NCBI GenBank assembly: GCA_947600145.1
Contig: CANQGA010000002.1
Location: 1-59,109 of the forward strand
Direction: 5' to 3'
Length of the DNA stretch: 59,109 nt
Origin: an uncultured Lachnospiraceae bacterium
Lineage (GTDB): Bacteria > Bacillota > Clostridia > Lachnospirales > Lachnospiraceae
Both the position numbers and the translations under genes were made by a program. A model generated the notes under the pieces. It saw only the letters and a list, made by a program, of their open reading frames with translations, was not told the origin of the DNA and ran no database searches. This document shows positions 9,616-17,181 of this stretch, in pieces (position 1 is the first letter of the stretch; each line of letters starts with the position of its first letter).

Positions 9616-10221
9616 ATGATTATCAAGAATGCCGAACTGGAGACCGTATGCGGCGTTACCAGCCGTTTTCCGGCGCATGACCAGCCGGAATTCGCGTTTG
9701 CCGGCAAGTCCAATGTGGGCAAATCGTCGCTGATCAACGCGCTGATGAACCGGAAGTCCCTGGCCCGCACCTCGTCGCAGCCCGGCAAGACGCAGACCGT
9801 GAATTTCTATCACGTCAACGACGCGTTTTATTACGTGGATCTGCCCGGATACGGCTACACGAAGATCGCGGCGGTTGTCAAGGAGAGCTGGGGGAAGATG
9901 ATCGAGGATTATCTTCACCGGTCCCGGTCCCTTTGCTGCGTCTTTCTCCTGGTGGATATCCGTCATGAGCCGTCCGCCAACGATAAGACCATGTACGAGT
10001 GGATCGTCTATAACGGGTTCCGTCCGGTGGTCATCGCCACCAAATCGGACAAGCTGAGCCGGAACCAGGCTGCGCAGCAGATGAAGGTGATCCGCGAAAG
10101 CCTCGGGATGGAGCCTGACGATATCCTCCTGCCGTTCTCAGCCCTCAGCAAACAGGGCCGTGAGGAGATCTGGAATTTCGTGGAAACGCGTCTGGGAGAG
10201 ACCGGATCTTCGGGCAATTAG
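9616..10221 (+). CDS. engB: Ribosome biogenesis GTPase YihA/YsxC/EngB
   Basis: A 201-residue small GTPase needed for 50S subunit assembly in bacteria where it has been studied. G1 is GKSNVGKS at residues 30-37, G3 is DLPG at 75-78 and G4 is TKSD at 142-145. The short N-terminal extension and total length fit the EngB family. It follows lon by 24 bases with AGGAAAGGA as ribosome binding site, the usual Firmicutes arrangement. A terminator lies just downstream and closes this cluster. Confidence 0.97.
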   Translation: MIIKNAELETVCGVTSRFPAHDQPEFAFAGKSNVGKSSLINALMNRKSLARTSSQPGKTQTVNFYHVNDAFYYVDLPGYGYTKIAAVVKESWGKMIEDYLHRSRSLCCVFLLVDIRHEPSANDKTMYEWIVYNGFRPVVIATKSDKLSRNQAAQQMKVIRESLGMEPDDILLPFSALSKQGREEIWNFVETRLGETGSSGN

Positions 10222-10244
10222 CGGCAGCGCCGGGCCGCTCTTCA

Positions 10245-10272
10245 AAAATCTGCGGAAATCCGCAGATTTTTT
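10245..10272 (+). terminator. Rho-independent terminator after engB
   Basis: An 11-bp stem (10245-10255 with 10260-10270) has a 4-base loop and a run of T at its 3' side. Confidence 0.9.
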
Positions 10273-10273
10273 C

Positions 10274-10302
10274 TTGACATATAGATATCAAAATGATATC
10301 AT
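10274..10302 (+). promoter_or_regulatory. Promoter of the SPFH operon
   Basis: Consensus TTGACA (10274-10279) and TATCAT (10297-10302) with 17-base spacing, immediately after the engB terminator. Confidence 0.75.
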
Positions 10303-10316
10303 ATAAATATCAAAAT
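10285..10316. promoter_or_regulatory. Operator-like repeats over the SPFH promoter
   Basis: The 10-mer ATATCAAAAT occurs twice in direct orientation (10285-10294 and 10307-10316), flanking the palindrome ATGATATCAT (10293-10302) that contains the -10 box. This clustered arrangement suits a ribbon-helix-helix repressor, and the second gene of the operon encodes one, so autoregulation is likely by inference. Confidence 0.6.
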
Positions 10317-10379
10317 AGAGGAGCCGCAGAAGCCGGCTCCCCATCACCATCCGGCAATGGATCAGAGGAGGTATGAGTT

Positions 10380-11417
10380 ATGTCAGAGAAGGTATTAAAC
10401 GGCAATCGGAACGGTATGCAGATGCTTCTGCTTTTCGGCCTGCTTTACATCGCGGCGGTCGTGACGATCGTGCTTGGCGGATTGCAGCTGGATCACGGCT
10501 CGAAGGCGCTTGGGGCGGTCCTGCTGGTCGTGGGCATCTTCTGGGCGGCAGTGGGGTGGATCCCCTTCTGCGGTCTGACGGTCATTAAGCCTCAGGAGGC
10601 GGTGGTGCTGACGCTGTTCGGCAACTATGTGGGGACGCTTAAGGAGCCGGGCTTCTATTTCGTCAATCCGTTCTGCTCCGCGGTGAATCCCGCGGCGAAG
10701 ACCAGGCTCAGGCAGAGCGGCGATGTGGAAGGCGACGGGGGGAAATCCATGTCCCTGATCGTGGCGGGGAATTCGTCCGGCACAGGCTTATCCGAGTCGC
10801 CGAGCAAGAAGATTTCCCTTAAGATCATGACGCTGAACAATAACCGACAGAAGATCAACGACTGCCTGGGCAATCCGATCGAGATCGGCATCGCGGTCAT
10901 GTGGCGGGTGGTGGATACGGCGAAGGCCGTGTTCGTGGTGGATAATTACAAGGAATACCTGTCGCTTCAGTGCGACAGCGCTCTGCGCAATATCGTCCGC
11001 ATCTATCCCTACGATGTGGCGCCCGGCGTGGATACCACCGGAGACGGCGTGGCCGACGAGGGCAGCCTGCGCGGCTCCAGCGAGATCGTGGCGGCCCGCA
11101 TCCGGGACGAGATCCAGGAGAAGGTGAAGGAAGCCGGCATCGAGATCATCGAGGCCCGGATCACTTACCTGGCTTACGCGCCGGAGATCGCGGCGGTGAT
11201 GCTGCAGCGGCAGCAGGCCTCAGCCATCATCGACGCCCGGAAGATGATCGTGGACGGCGCCGTGGGCATGGTGGAGATGGCTCTGGAGCAGTTAAGCAAA
11301 AAGCAGGTGGTGGAGCTGGATGAGGAGCGAAAGGCGGCTATGGTCTCCAATCTGCTGGTTGTCCTCTGCGGCAACCGGGACGCCCAGCCCATCGTGAATT
11401 CGGGCAGTCTCTACTGA
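10380..11417 (+). CDS. SPFH/Band 7 domain membrane protein
   Basis: A 345-residue protein with two hydrophobic segments near the N-terminus (about residues 15-36 and 43-65), followed by an SPFH/Band 7 domain that begins around [20 protein letters not shown] and continues to about 300. The distal part has the helical stretch [20 protein letters not shown] seen in stomatin and flotillin relatives. These proteins oligomerise on membranes and organise microdomains or protease access. AGAGGAGG is placed before ATG 10380. The stop codon is one base from the start of the next gene, a ribbon-helix-helix protein, so the two are translationally linked. The exact role is unknown. Confidence 0.88.
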   Translation: MSEKVLNGNRNGMQMLLLFGLLYIAAVVTIVLGGLQLDHGSKALGAVLLVVGIFWAAVGWIPFCGLTVIKPQEAVVLTLFGNYVGTLKEPGFYFVNPFCSAVNPAAKTRLRQSGDVEGDGGKSMSLIVAGNSSGTGLSESPSKKISLKIMTLNNNRQKINDCLGNPIEIGIAVMWRVVDTAKAVFVVDNYKEYLSLQCDSALRNIVRIYPYDVAPGVDTTGDGVADEGSLRGSSEIVAARIRDEIQEKVKEAGIEIIEARITYLAYAPEIAAVMLQRQQASAIIDARKMIVDGAVGMVEMALEQLSKKQVVELDEERKAAMVSNLLVVLCGNRDAQPIVNSGSLY

Positions 11418-11418
11418 T

Positions 11419-11622
11419 ATGGCGGATAACCAGAAGAAGCAGATCCCGCTGCGCCTGTCGGCCAAGCTCTACGACGCCATTGCCGCCTGGGCGGAGGATG
11501 ATTTCCGGTCGGTCAACGGCCAGATCGAATATTTGCTGACCGAATGCGTGCGGCAGCGGAAGAAGAACGGGAAATACGTATCCGAGCATCTGGATGAGCC
11601 GCCCGAGCTGGATATCGAATGA
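11419..11622 (+). CDS. Arc-type ribbon-helix-helix DNA-binding protein
   Basis: A 67-residue protein. [20 protein letters not shown] followed by [16 protein letters not shown] matches the beta-strand, helix A and helix B pattern of the Arc/MetJ fold: the strand reads the major groove and a dimer forms the DNA-binding unit. The C-terminal 25 residues are charged. It starts one base after the SPFH stop codon and has no strong ribosome binding site of its own, so translation is probably coupled. It probably binds the repeats over the operon promoter at 10285-10316; this is inference from fold and position. Confidence 0.85.
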   Translation: MADNQKKQIPLRLSAKLYDAIAAWAEDDFRSVNGQIEYLLTECVRQRKKNGKYVSEHLDEPPELDIE

Positions 11623-11676
11623 TTGCGGGTATGCGGGAAAATGCGATTGTGGGTACCCGGAGAAAGGAGTACGATC

Positions 11677-12423
11677 ATGACGCGCGAGGAAGTACTGTCA
11701 TATGTGAAGGAACAATATGATACCGAACCTGATTATCCCTGGCGCGGCGACCCGGACAGCGCGGTCCTGCGCCATGGGGACAGCCGCAAATGGTACGGAC
11801 TCCTGATGTATGTGAGCCGCCGCAGGCTGGGGCTTGCGGACCCGGAGCCGGCGGACATCCTGAATCTGAAATGCGATCCGGCCATGGGAGACATCCTGCG
11901 GGCGGAGTCCGGCATTTTCCCGGCTTATCATATGAATCACGCGGAATGGATCTCTGTCCTTTTAGACGGTACGGTTCCGAAGGAGAGGGTCCTGGATCTG
12001 ATCGACATAAGCTATGCGCTCACGGCTTCGAAGAAGAAAAAGGAGCGGCTGCGCGGCCCGGCGGACTGGATCATCCCGGCCAATCCGAAGTATTACGATG
12101 TGGAGGCCGGATTTCAGGAGAACCCTGTGATGGAGTGGAAGCAGACCGCCGATATCAGGGCGGGCGATACGATTTACATATACATGGCCGCCCCGGTCTG
12201 CGCGGTTCTCTATAAATGCAGAGCCGTGGAAGTGGATATTCCGTATCATTACGAGGATGAGAACCTGACGATCAAAAAGGCCATGAAAATCGAACTTCTG
12301 GAGCGCTACGCGCCGGACCGCTTCACCCGCGAGTTTCTGCAGGGCTTCGGCGTCTGCGCGGTCCGCAGCCAGCGAAAGCTCCCCCACAGCCTGAGCTGTG
12401 AGATGAGCGGGCAGCCCGGCTGA
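11677..12423 (+). CDS. MmcQ/YjbR domain fused to an EVE/PUA-like domain
   Basis: A 248-residue protein. Residues 1 to about 120 resemble the MmcQ/YjbR family: MTREEVLSYVKEQY, a charged KWYGLLMYV strand, the LNLKCDP strand and a C-terminal helix ending before KKKKE. Residues from about 130 carry the segment DWIIPANPKYYD, then MEWKQ, GDTIYIYMAAP and GVCAVRSQRKLP, which suits an EVE/PUA-like domain that binds modified bases or nucleotides. I chose ATG 11677 because AGAAAGGAGT lies 6 bases upstream; an upstream in-frame ATG at 11623 has none. It follows the SPFH and repressor genes by 54 bases. The function is not established. Confidence 0.72.
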   Translation: MTREEVLSYVKEQYDTEPDYPWRGDPDSAVLRHGDSRKWYGLLMYVSRRRLGLADPEPADILNLKCDPAMGDILRAESGIFPAYHMNHAEWISVLLDGTVPKERVLDLIDISYALTASKKKKERLRGPADWIIPANPKYYDVEAGFQENPVMEWKQTADIRAGDTIYIYMAAPVCAVLYKCRAVEVDIPYHYEDENLTIKKAMKIELLERYAPDRFTREFLQGFGVCAVRSQRKLPHSLSCEMSGQPG

Positions 12424-12504
12424 GCAAAGAAGCATATTTTCGGAAACTGTGCCTGATGCCGCGGGCAGCCCGGCGACACTGCGCCGCTGCGATGAGACCT
12501 GCTG

Positions 12505-14547
12505 TCAAAAGAGAAATTCATTGTCCGGATAGACCCGGTCGATCTCCTCGCGCTGCTCGGGCGAGCAGACGATGTTGTTAAGCCTCGGGAGCCGGTCGAG
12601 CCCCTGATAGCTTATGACGTCAGCTCCATGTATCTCCAGCCTTGTCAGGTTGGGAATGGAGTCAAGATCTGAGAAATCATCGATCTTCATACCTGCCAGC
12701 GCGATATGTCCTACGCGCGGCAGGTTATTATTTTCTCCCATTTCGAACAACGACTCTCCGTCTCCCCAGAAGCCCAGGTACTCCAGATTCTCCAGCCCCT
12801 GGATGTCTTCCAGCTTCAGGTTGTGGGAGTAGTAGAAGGTGAGGGAGGTCAGCGGCAGGCCGTTCAGCTCGCTTAAGATATTGCGGTCCAGCCGTTTCAG
12901 GAACAGGGAGTAGAGGTTGGGCAGGGCGCGAAGCTCGCTGTAGTCCGCAAGCTCGATCAGGGACAGATCCAGCACGACGACAGGACCGCCCGCCAGTTCC
13001 CTGATGGAAGTGATCCCCCCGCAGCCGCTGATATTCAGCTCGTTCAGATTCGGCAGCGTGGCGACGGAAGCCAGATCCGTGATCGGAAGGTCCGGGATCA
13101 TCAGCGTCCGGATACTGGGATTGTTCTCAAGCGGCGAAAGGTCCGTAAGCGGATTGTAGCCGAGGCCCAGATAGGAGATCCGCGTGCCCTCAAGCAGGGA
13201 AATATCGTCGATATTCTGATTGTAAAGGCATAAAGTGTGCAGGGAAGGCATATGAACGATGTCTTCCAGCGAGGAAATGGGACCGTTCTGCAGGAATTTT
13301 CCGCTTTCCTGCGTCCATTCATCGTAGAACATGGGGGTGTCCCCCTTAAGCCACAGATAGCTGTCGTCCACATAGATCTCCAGTCCCATAATATGGATCG
13401 ACGTAATTTGGGCCAGATCGCCCAGAGTCAGGTCCCTGTCCCAGACCTGCAGCTGTCTGCGGACCGCCTCCTCGATCAGCGGTTCCACGAAATGGTAGTT
13501 CTGGTCCGGATCCGTATTCGCCGCGTCTGCCGCCAGCGGGTCGCCGGGAAGGGCGCCCGTCTGCCCGCGGCCGGGCAGCAGAAGACCGCCGTTTTGCGCG
13601 GAATAAAGGATAAAAACGGAAAGCAGCAGTACTGCCGCGACGGGCAGCGCTGCGAGCCAGGCAGGGACCTGCCGCTTCCAGAAAGGAACGGAACCGTTTC
13701 CGGCGCGGCCCTGCTCCTGGCGGAGAAAGGAATACTGCGCCGCAAGCAGGTCCTTCTGGAATTCCTGCACGGACTGGTAGCGCTTGTCCGGGTCGAAGCG
13801 GGTGGCCTTCTCGATGATCGGGCGCAGCAGGGCGCCGGTCTCGCTGAGGCATTGCTCCGTCGCCTGGTACTCTCCGGTCAGACAGTAGAGCAGGAGGATG
13901 CCCAGGGAATAGACGTCGCTCCGCGCGTCGGTCCGCTTAAAACCGAACTGTTCCGGCGGCGCCGTGAGCTGTGTGCCCATGACCATGGTGTCGCTGTCCT
14001 TGCCGTTGTCAAAATGTCTGGAAATGCCCAGGTCGATGAAATGGCAGACGCCTTTCGCGTCCACGACTACGTTCTGCGGCTTGATGTCCCGGTGGATAAT
14101 GCTGGGCTTCATGGAATGGAGAAACGTCAGAAGCTCGGTCAGCTGGATCATATAGTGGAAGACCTGCCTTATGGGCAGTCCCGGTCTTTCTCTGCCGGAT
14201 TCGCATAATTCCTCCAGCGTACTGCCCGGAATGTAGCTGCGCAGGTACCATGCGCGTCCTTCCCCGGTCCGGCAGCGGCTGATCACGGGAAAAGTATCCG
14301 CCAGCTCCCTGCGCGGCGAATTGTGGATATCCTGAAGAATCGCCTGTTCATTTGTCAGGACCCGCATGGAAACGGGGTCGGAGGCAGTCTTAAAGATCAT
14401 CTGCCGCCCGCTGTCCGTATCGGCCACCAGATAGGTTCCGTAGCCGTCCTCCCGCCGGAGACAGGAGCAGACGCGGTACTGTCCCTTAAGCTCTTCCGGC
14501 AGTTCCGTTTCATAGGATGGTTCTTCAAATCTCGGTATATCTGACAT
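12505..14547 (-). CDS. Ser/Thr protein kinase with transmembrane segment and leucine-rich repeats
   Basis: A 680-residue protein. The kinase domain covers about residues 23-270: invariant Lys53 in IFKTA, catalytic loop HRDIKPQN at 152-159, DLG (in place of DFG) at 172-174, APPEQ at 196-200 and DVYSLG at 211-216. A hydrophobic helix at about 297-316 would anchor the kinase in the membrane. From about 370 to the end there are LRR units of the SDS22 kind, with repeated patterns such as LENLEYLGF and LPNLNELNI. This is a Hanks-type receptor-like kinase whose repeats probably lie outside. CAGGAGA precedes the ATG. It lies 53 bases after the HTH gene and is probably cotranscribed with it. The signal is unknown. 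Confidence 0.92.
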   Translation of the reverse strand: MSDIPRFEEPSYETELPEELKGQYRVCSCLRREDGYGTYLVADTDSGRQMIFKTASDPVSMRVLTNEQAILQDIHNSPRRELADTFPVISRCRTGEGRAWYLRSYIPGSTLEELCESGRERPGLPIRQVFHYMIQLTELLTFLHSMKPSIIHRDIKPQNVVVDAKGVCHFIDLGISRHFDNGKDSDTMVMGTQLTAPPEQFGFKRTDARSDVYSLGILLLYCLTGEYQATEQCLSETGALLRPIIEKATRFDPDKRYQSVQEFQKDLLAAQYSFLRQEQGRAGNGSVPFWKRQVPAWLAALPVAAVLLLSVFILYSAQNGGLLLPGRGQTGALPGDPLAADAANTDPDQNYHFVEPLIEEAVRRQLQVWDRDLTLGDLAQITSIHIMGLEIYVDDSYLWLKGDTPMFYDEWTQESGKFLQNGPISSLEDIVHMPSLHTLCLYNQNIDDISLLEGTRISYLGLGYNPLTDLSPLENNPSIRTLMIPDLPITDLASVATLPNLNELNISGCGGITSIRELAGGPVVVLDLSLIELADYSELRALPNLYSLFLKRLDRNILSELNGLPLTSLTFYYSHNLKLEDIQGLENLEYLGFWGDGESLFEMGENNNLPRVGHIALAGMKIDDFSDLDSIPNLTRLEIHGADVISYQGLDRLPRLNNIVCSPEQREEIDRVYPDNEFLF

Positions 14548-14600
14548 ACAATCTCCTGTTGCCGTACCGGCAGATCGGCTCCGCCGCGTCCCGGCGCGCC

Positions 14601-15047
14601 TTATTCATCCTGATAAAGCGGCGCTTCGTTCAGTTCCTTTAAGAATTCATTGGTCTGTCTCATCGTATATCCGTTCTCAATGCAGAAAATGATCCCCGCG
14701 TCCCGCCGTACCCTGGCGTAGAGGGAGCCGAGCGCGGCCAGCCGCAGGAGCTGGTTGGTCTCGTCTAAGCTGGCGCCGATGCAGCGGCTGATCCGAAGAA
14801 GCATATTCCGGGAGGGCGTTTTCTGGCCGCTCAGGATGTGGTAGAAGTAGGAGCGCTCGATGCCGCTTCGCCGGATCACTTCCTTGGCGTTGACCTGGTA
14901 ATGCTCCATGAGCTCATACAGATACTGGCAGAAATCCGGGGACTGTTCCATGTTCCCCAGCGCTTCGTCTACGACCGTGAAATGCCTGGACCGCCTGATG
15001 AGCGACAAAAGCTGCGTGGTAGTCAGGCGTTTTTTCTGTCCGTTCAT
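14601..15047 (-). CDS. Helix-turn-helix (XRE-like) regulator linked to the kinase
   Basis: A 148-residue protein with an HTH domain at about residues 42-105: NAKEVIRRSGIERSYFYHIL followed by SGQKTPSRNMLLRISRCIGA, as in Cro/C1-type regulators. The C-terminal part (ETNQLLRLAALGSLYAR and beyond) is a helical region seen in relatives that sit beside protein kinases. I chose ATG 15047, which has AAGGAGG 8 bases upstream; the open frame extends further but without a ribosome binding site. It is the first gene of a two-gene operon with the kinase-LRR gene. It may be a phosphorylation target, which is speculation. Confidence 0.82.
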   Translation of the reverse strand: MNGQKKRLTTTQLLSLIRRSRHFTVVDEALGNMEQSPDFCQYLYELMEHYQVNAKEVIRRSGIERSYFYHILSGQKTPSRNMLLRISRCIGASLDETNQLLRLAALGSLYARVRRDAGIIFCIENGYTMRQTNEFLKELNEAPLYQDE

Positions 15048-15144
15048 CCGGTGTACCTCCTTGTAAATTTTCCATATGATTTGACGATCGCAGCCAATTT
15101 CATCCGCAGACGGCGTTCCGCCCGCAGTTTTGTCTGGTATTTTC

Positions 15145-15173
15145 AGTATATAATAGAATGTTTTAAAAAACAA
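15145..15173 (-). promoter_or_regulatory. Promoter of the HTH-kinase operon
   Basis: On the minus strand, TTGTTT (15168-15173) and TATACT (15145-15150) are spaced by 17 bases, about 100 bases upstream of the HTH start. Confidence 0.65.
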
Positions 15174-15290
15174 TCTTATATCCGCGGGAGATGAAAAAAG
15201 TCTTCTGCCAGAACACCAAAATATAAGAGCGATGTGTTATCGTAAAAGCAGTAAGCAGTTGCTTTCGGCATCGGAAAAGGGGGAGAAAGC

Positions 15291-15869
15291 TTGAAAGACC
15301 TTCGGATAAAAATTCTGCTTGATGAGTCCATCGCCAGGCGGGGAGCAGCGGCGGCGGACAAGATTTCCCGGTCGATGCTTGCGGGCATCGATGAGAAGAT
15401 AAAAGAGTATTCCGAAGTGAAAACGGAAGGGAAAAATCCGGCGCTCTATGACGATGTGACCGCGTATATCCTGCGTCTTGGCGATCCGCGGTTTTTGCGG
15501 AAGAACGGGACGATCCGGGAGGCGAGATTCTACAGTTACGCCTATATTGACAAATCCACCTGGAGCGAGATGAAATGGGGGCTTGTGGCCACCAGCAAGA
15601 AGACGATTCTGAAGCTGATTATCGCCTTAAAGCTGGATGAGGACGAGGCTGTCCGGCTTCTTCGGAAAGGGCGGAGCGATTTTGACCAGAGCGATCCCCA
15701 GGACCAGGTTGTGCTGGCCATGATCGACGTGCGGAAGGCAGGTTTTGATATCACTGTGGACGACGCGGTGGAAATTCTTGATTATTACAGTTTAAACGGC
15801 AAACGATCCTTTGTGAGCATCTACGAGATTCCCGGTTCTTCCGCCCGGAAAAAGGACAGCAGGATATAG
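15291..15869 (+). CDS. HTH-like regulator upstream of the Hsp70/AAA operon
   Basis: A 192-residue protein. The region at about 80-175 (FYSYAYIDKSTWSEMKWG, TSKKTILKLIIALKLDEDEA, then an AMIDV helix) resembles the small helical DNA-binding-like domain found alone or at the C-terminus of some Firmicutes macro-domain proteins, and is laid out like the other HTH gene at 14601-15047. The N-terminal 75 residues are charged and not recognised. The start is TTG 15291 with GGGGGAG upstream; no ATG fits. It ends 155 bases before the next gene, and the repeated promoter element lies between them, so this protein is a candidate regulator of that element. Confidence 0.62.
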   Translation: MKDLRIKILLDESIARRGAAAADKISRSMLAGIDEKIKEYSEVKTEGKNPALYDDVTAYILRLGDPRFLRKNGTIREARFYSYAYIDKSTWSEMKWGLVATSKKTILKLIIALKLDEDEAVRLLRKGRSDFDQSDPQDQVVLAMIDVRKAGFDITVDDAVEILDYYSLNGKRSFVSIYEIPGSSARKKDSRI

Positions 15870-15927
15870 ATTTTCTTCATGCGGCGGACGGGGGGCGGAA
15901 GGGAGAAACAAACGGCCGGAGCCGCAA

Positions 15928-15975
15928 AACTTCTGCCGGCGGCATGATGAAATGCGGCCGGGAAAGTGATAAGGT
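15928..15975 (+). promoter_or_regulatory. Repeated dyad-plus-promoter element, copy 1
   Basis: A 25-base block at 15928-15952 contains the dyad TGCCG-G-CGGCA and ends in GATGAAA. After a 17-base spacer comes TAAGGT (15970-15975) as a possible -10. The same block, with two changes, recurs at 24793-24817 before the vWA gene with identical spacing. It precedes the gene at 16025 by about 50 bases. No sigma-A -35 box is obvious, which suggests an activator or an alternative sigma factor. Confidence 0.6.
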
Positions 15976-16024
15976 ATATCCATAACAAAGCCGGAAACCG
16001 GCGATCATTAAGGAGGAAAAAAGA

Positions 16025-17161
16025 ATGAAGAATCTTACGAACGAGCAGCTTGAAGGACTGAAGAACAGGGAGACAGCCTACATCGCCGCGCTTGAGGGCG
16101 GAGAAGACGTCCGTACCGTGCTGGCACGGATCTATGTGGAGAATCTTGACGACAAGACCGAGAAGCAGGGACTTCTCATCGCGGATACGATCCTTAAAAG
16201 CGTCCGCGGGTTTGACGCCGATTATGCCGAGGCCAGGACGGATGTGGACCGGTATGTGGACAAGCTGATGAAGCGGATTGACGGAGACAGGAGCTGTGCG
16301 GAGAGATGCGAATACTGGCTGAAGCTCAGCGCCGGTATTGCGGCCGCGGCCAGCGCGGCAGGCGGCGAAGCGGTGGACCGGGAGGCGGTTATCGCAGAGC
16401 TTGGCGCACTGTCTGTCCCGGAAGGCGAGGCGACGCCGGAGCTGGAGGAGAAGCTGCGCGCCCAGGCGAAGGAAGCCCTGATGAATTCAGGCGTGCTGCT
16501 GGGCTCTCTGGCGGAGCAGGCGGAGGCGCTTGCCGGTATGGATACCGCCGAGGAGGCTGCGGAGCTTCTCATAAACATCGGAAGCCGTGATGTGGAGTAC
16601 AGGGCCATCCTCTCCATGCTGGCCTATACCGATATTATCAGCGGCGTGTATGAAGATATGCCTGTGAACATGGGCGCCGCTCAGGTGGCCGCTGTTGTCT
16701 GCGCTCAGATCGAGCAGGCGCGGATCCTTGAGGCCGTCGGGAACGGTTCCCTGGCCGTTGATCTGGCTGTTGCGGCCCTGACCGTGCTGGGCATCGTTTT
16801 GCTGGCGAATCTCTGCATTACGGCTGCCTTTGCGGCTATCAGCGCGGTCTCCGTATTTTCCGTTATTCTGGCCATTCCCGCCGCGTTCATGGTGGGAGTC
16901 CTGACGGCGAAGGCATTTCTGGTCGCCACCGATGAATGGGCGAAGCTTGCCGAGGCTATCGTGAAATTCTCGGCGGCCGCCGTAAGGACCGTGATGCAGG
17001 GCGCCAGGACGGCCGCCGAATATGCAGACCGGAACATTATCCCGAAGGTTACCGCGCTCGCGGCGGATATGCTGGAGAAGCTCCGCTCATTTGTCCATAC
17101 CGGCCAGAAGGCGGAGACAGTGGAGGATGAGGAGGAGATCGTCGCGGCCCCTGCCCAGTAA
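16025..17161 (+). CDS. Unknown membrane protein, first gene of the Hsp70/AAA operon
   Basis: A 378-residue protein that I do not recognise. Residues 1 to about 235 are helical and charged, with an Ala-rich stretch at 95-115. Residues 240-300 form a long hydrophobic region that could hold two membrane helices (LAVDLAVAALTVLGIVLLA, then SVFSVILAIPAAFMVGVLTA). The last 75 residues are amphipathic and end in an acidic tail. A strong AAGGAGG sits 9 bases before the ATG. The next gene follows after 20 bases. It could be the membrane anchor of a complex with the downstream ATPases; this is inferred only from context. Confidence 0.7.
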   Translation: MKNLTNEQLEGLKNRETAYIAALEGGEDVRTVLARIYVENLDDKTEKQGLLIADTILKSVRGFDADYAEARTDVDRYVDKLMKRIDGDRSCAERCEYWLKLSAGIAAAASAAGGEAVDREAVIAELGALSVPEGEATPELEEKLRAQAKEALMNSGVLLGSLAEQAEALAGMDTAEEAAELLINIGSRDVEYRAILSMLAYTDIISGVYEDMPVNMGAAQVAAVVCAQIEQARILEAVGNGSLAVDLAVAALTVLGIVLLANLCITAAFAAISAVSVFSVILAIPAAFMVGVLTAKAFLVATDEWAKLAEAIVKFSAAAVRTVMQGARTAAEYADRNIIPKVTALAADMLEKLRSFVHTGQKAETVEDEEEIVAAPAQ

Positions 17162-17181
17162 TGAGATAACGGAGATTCCAT

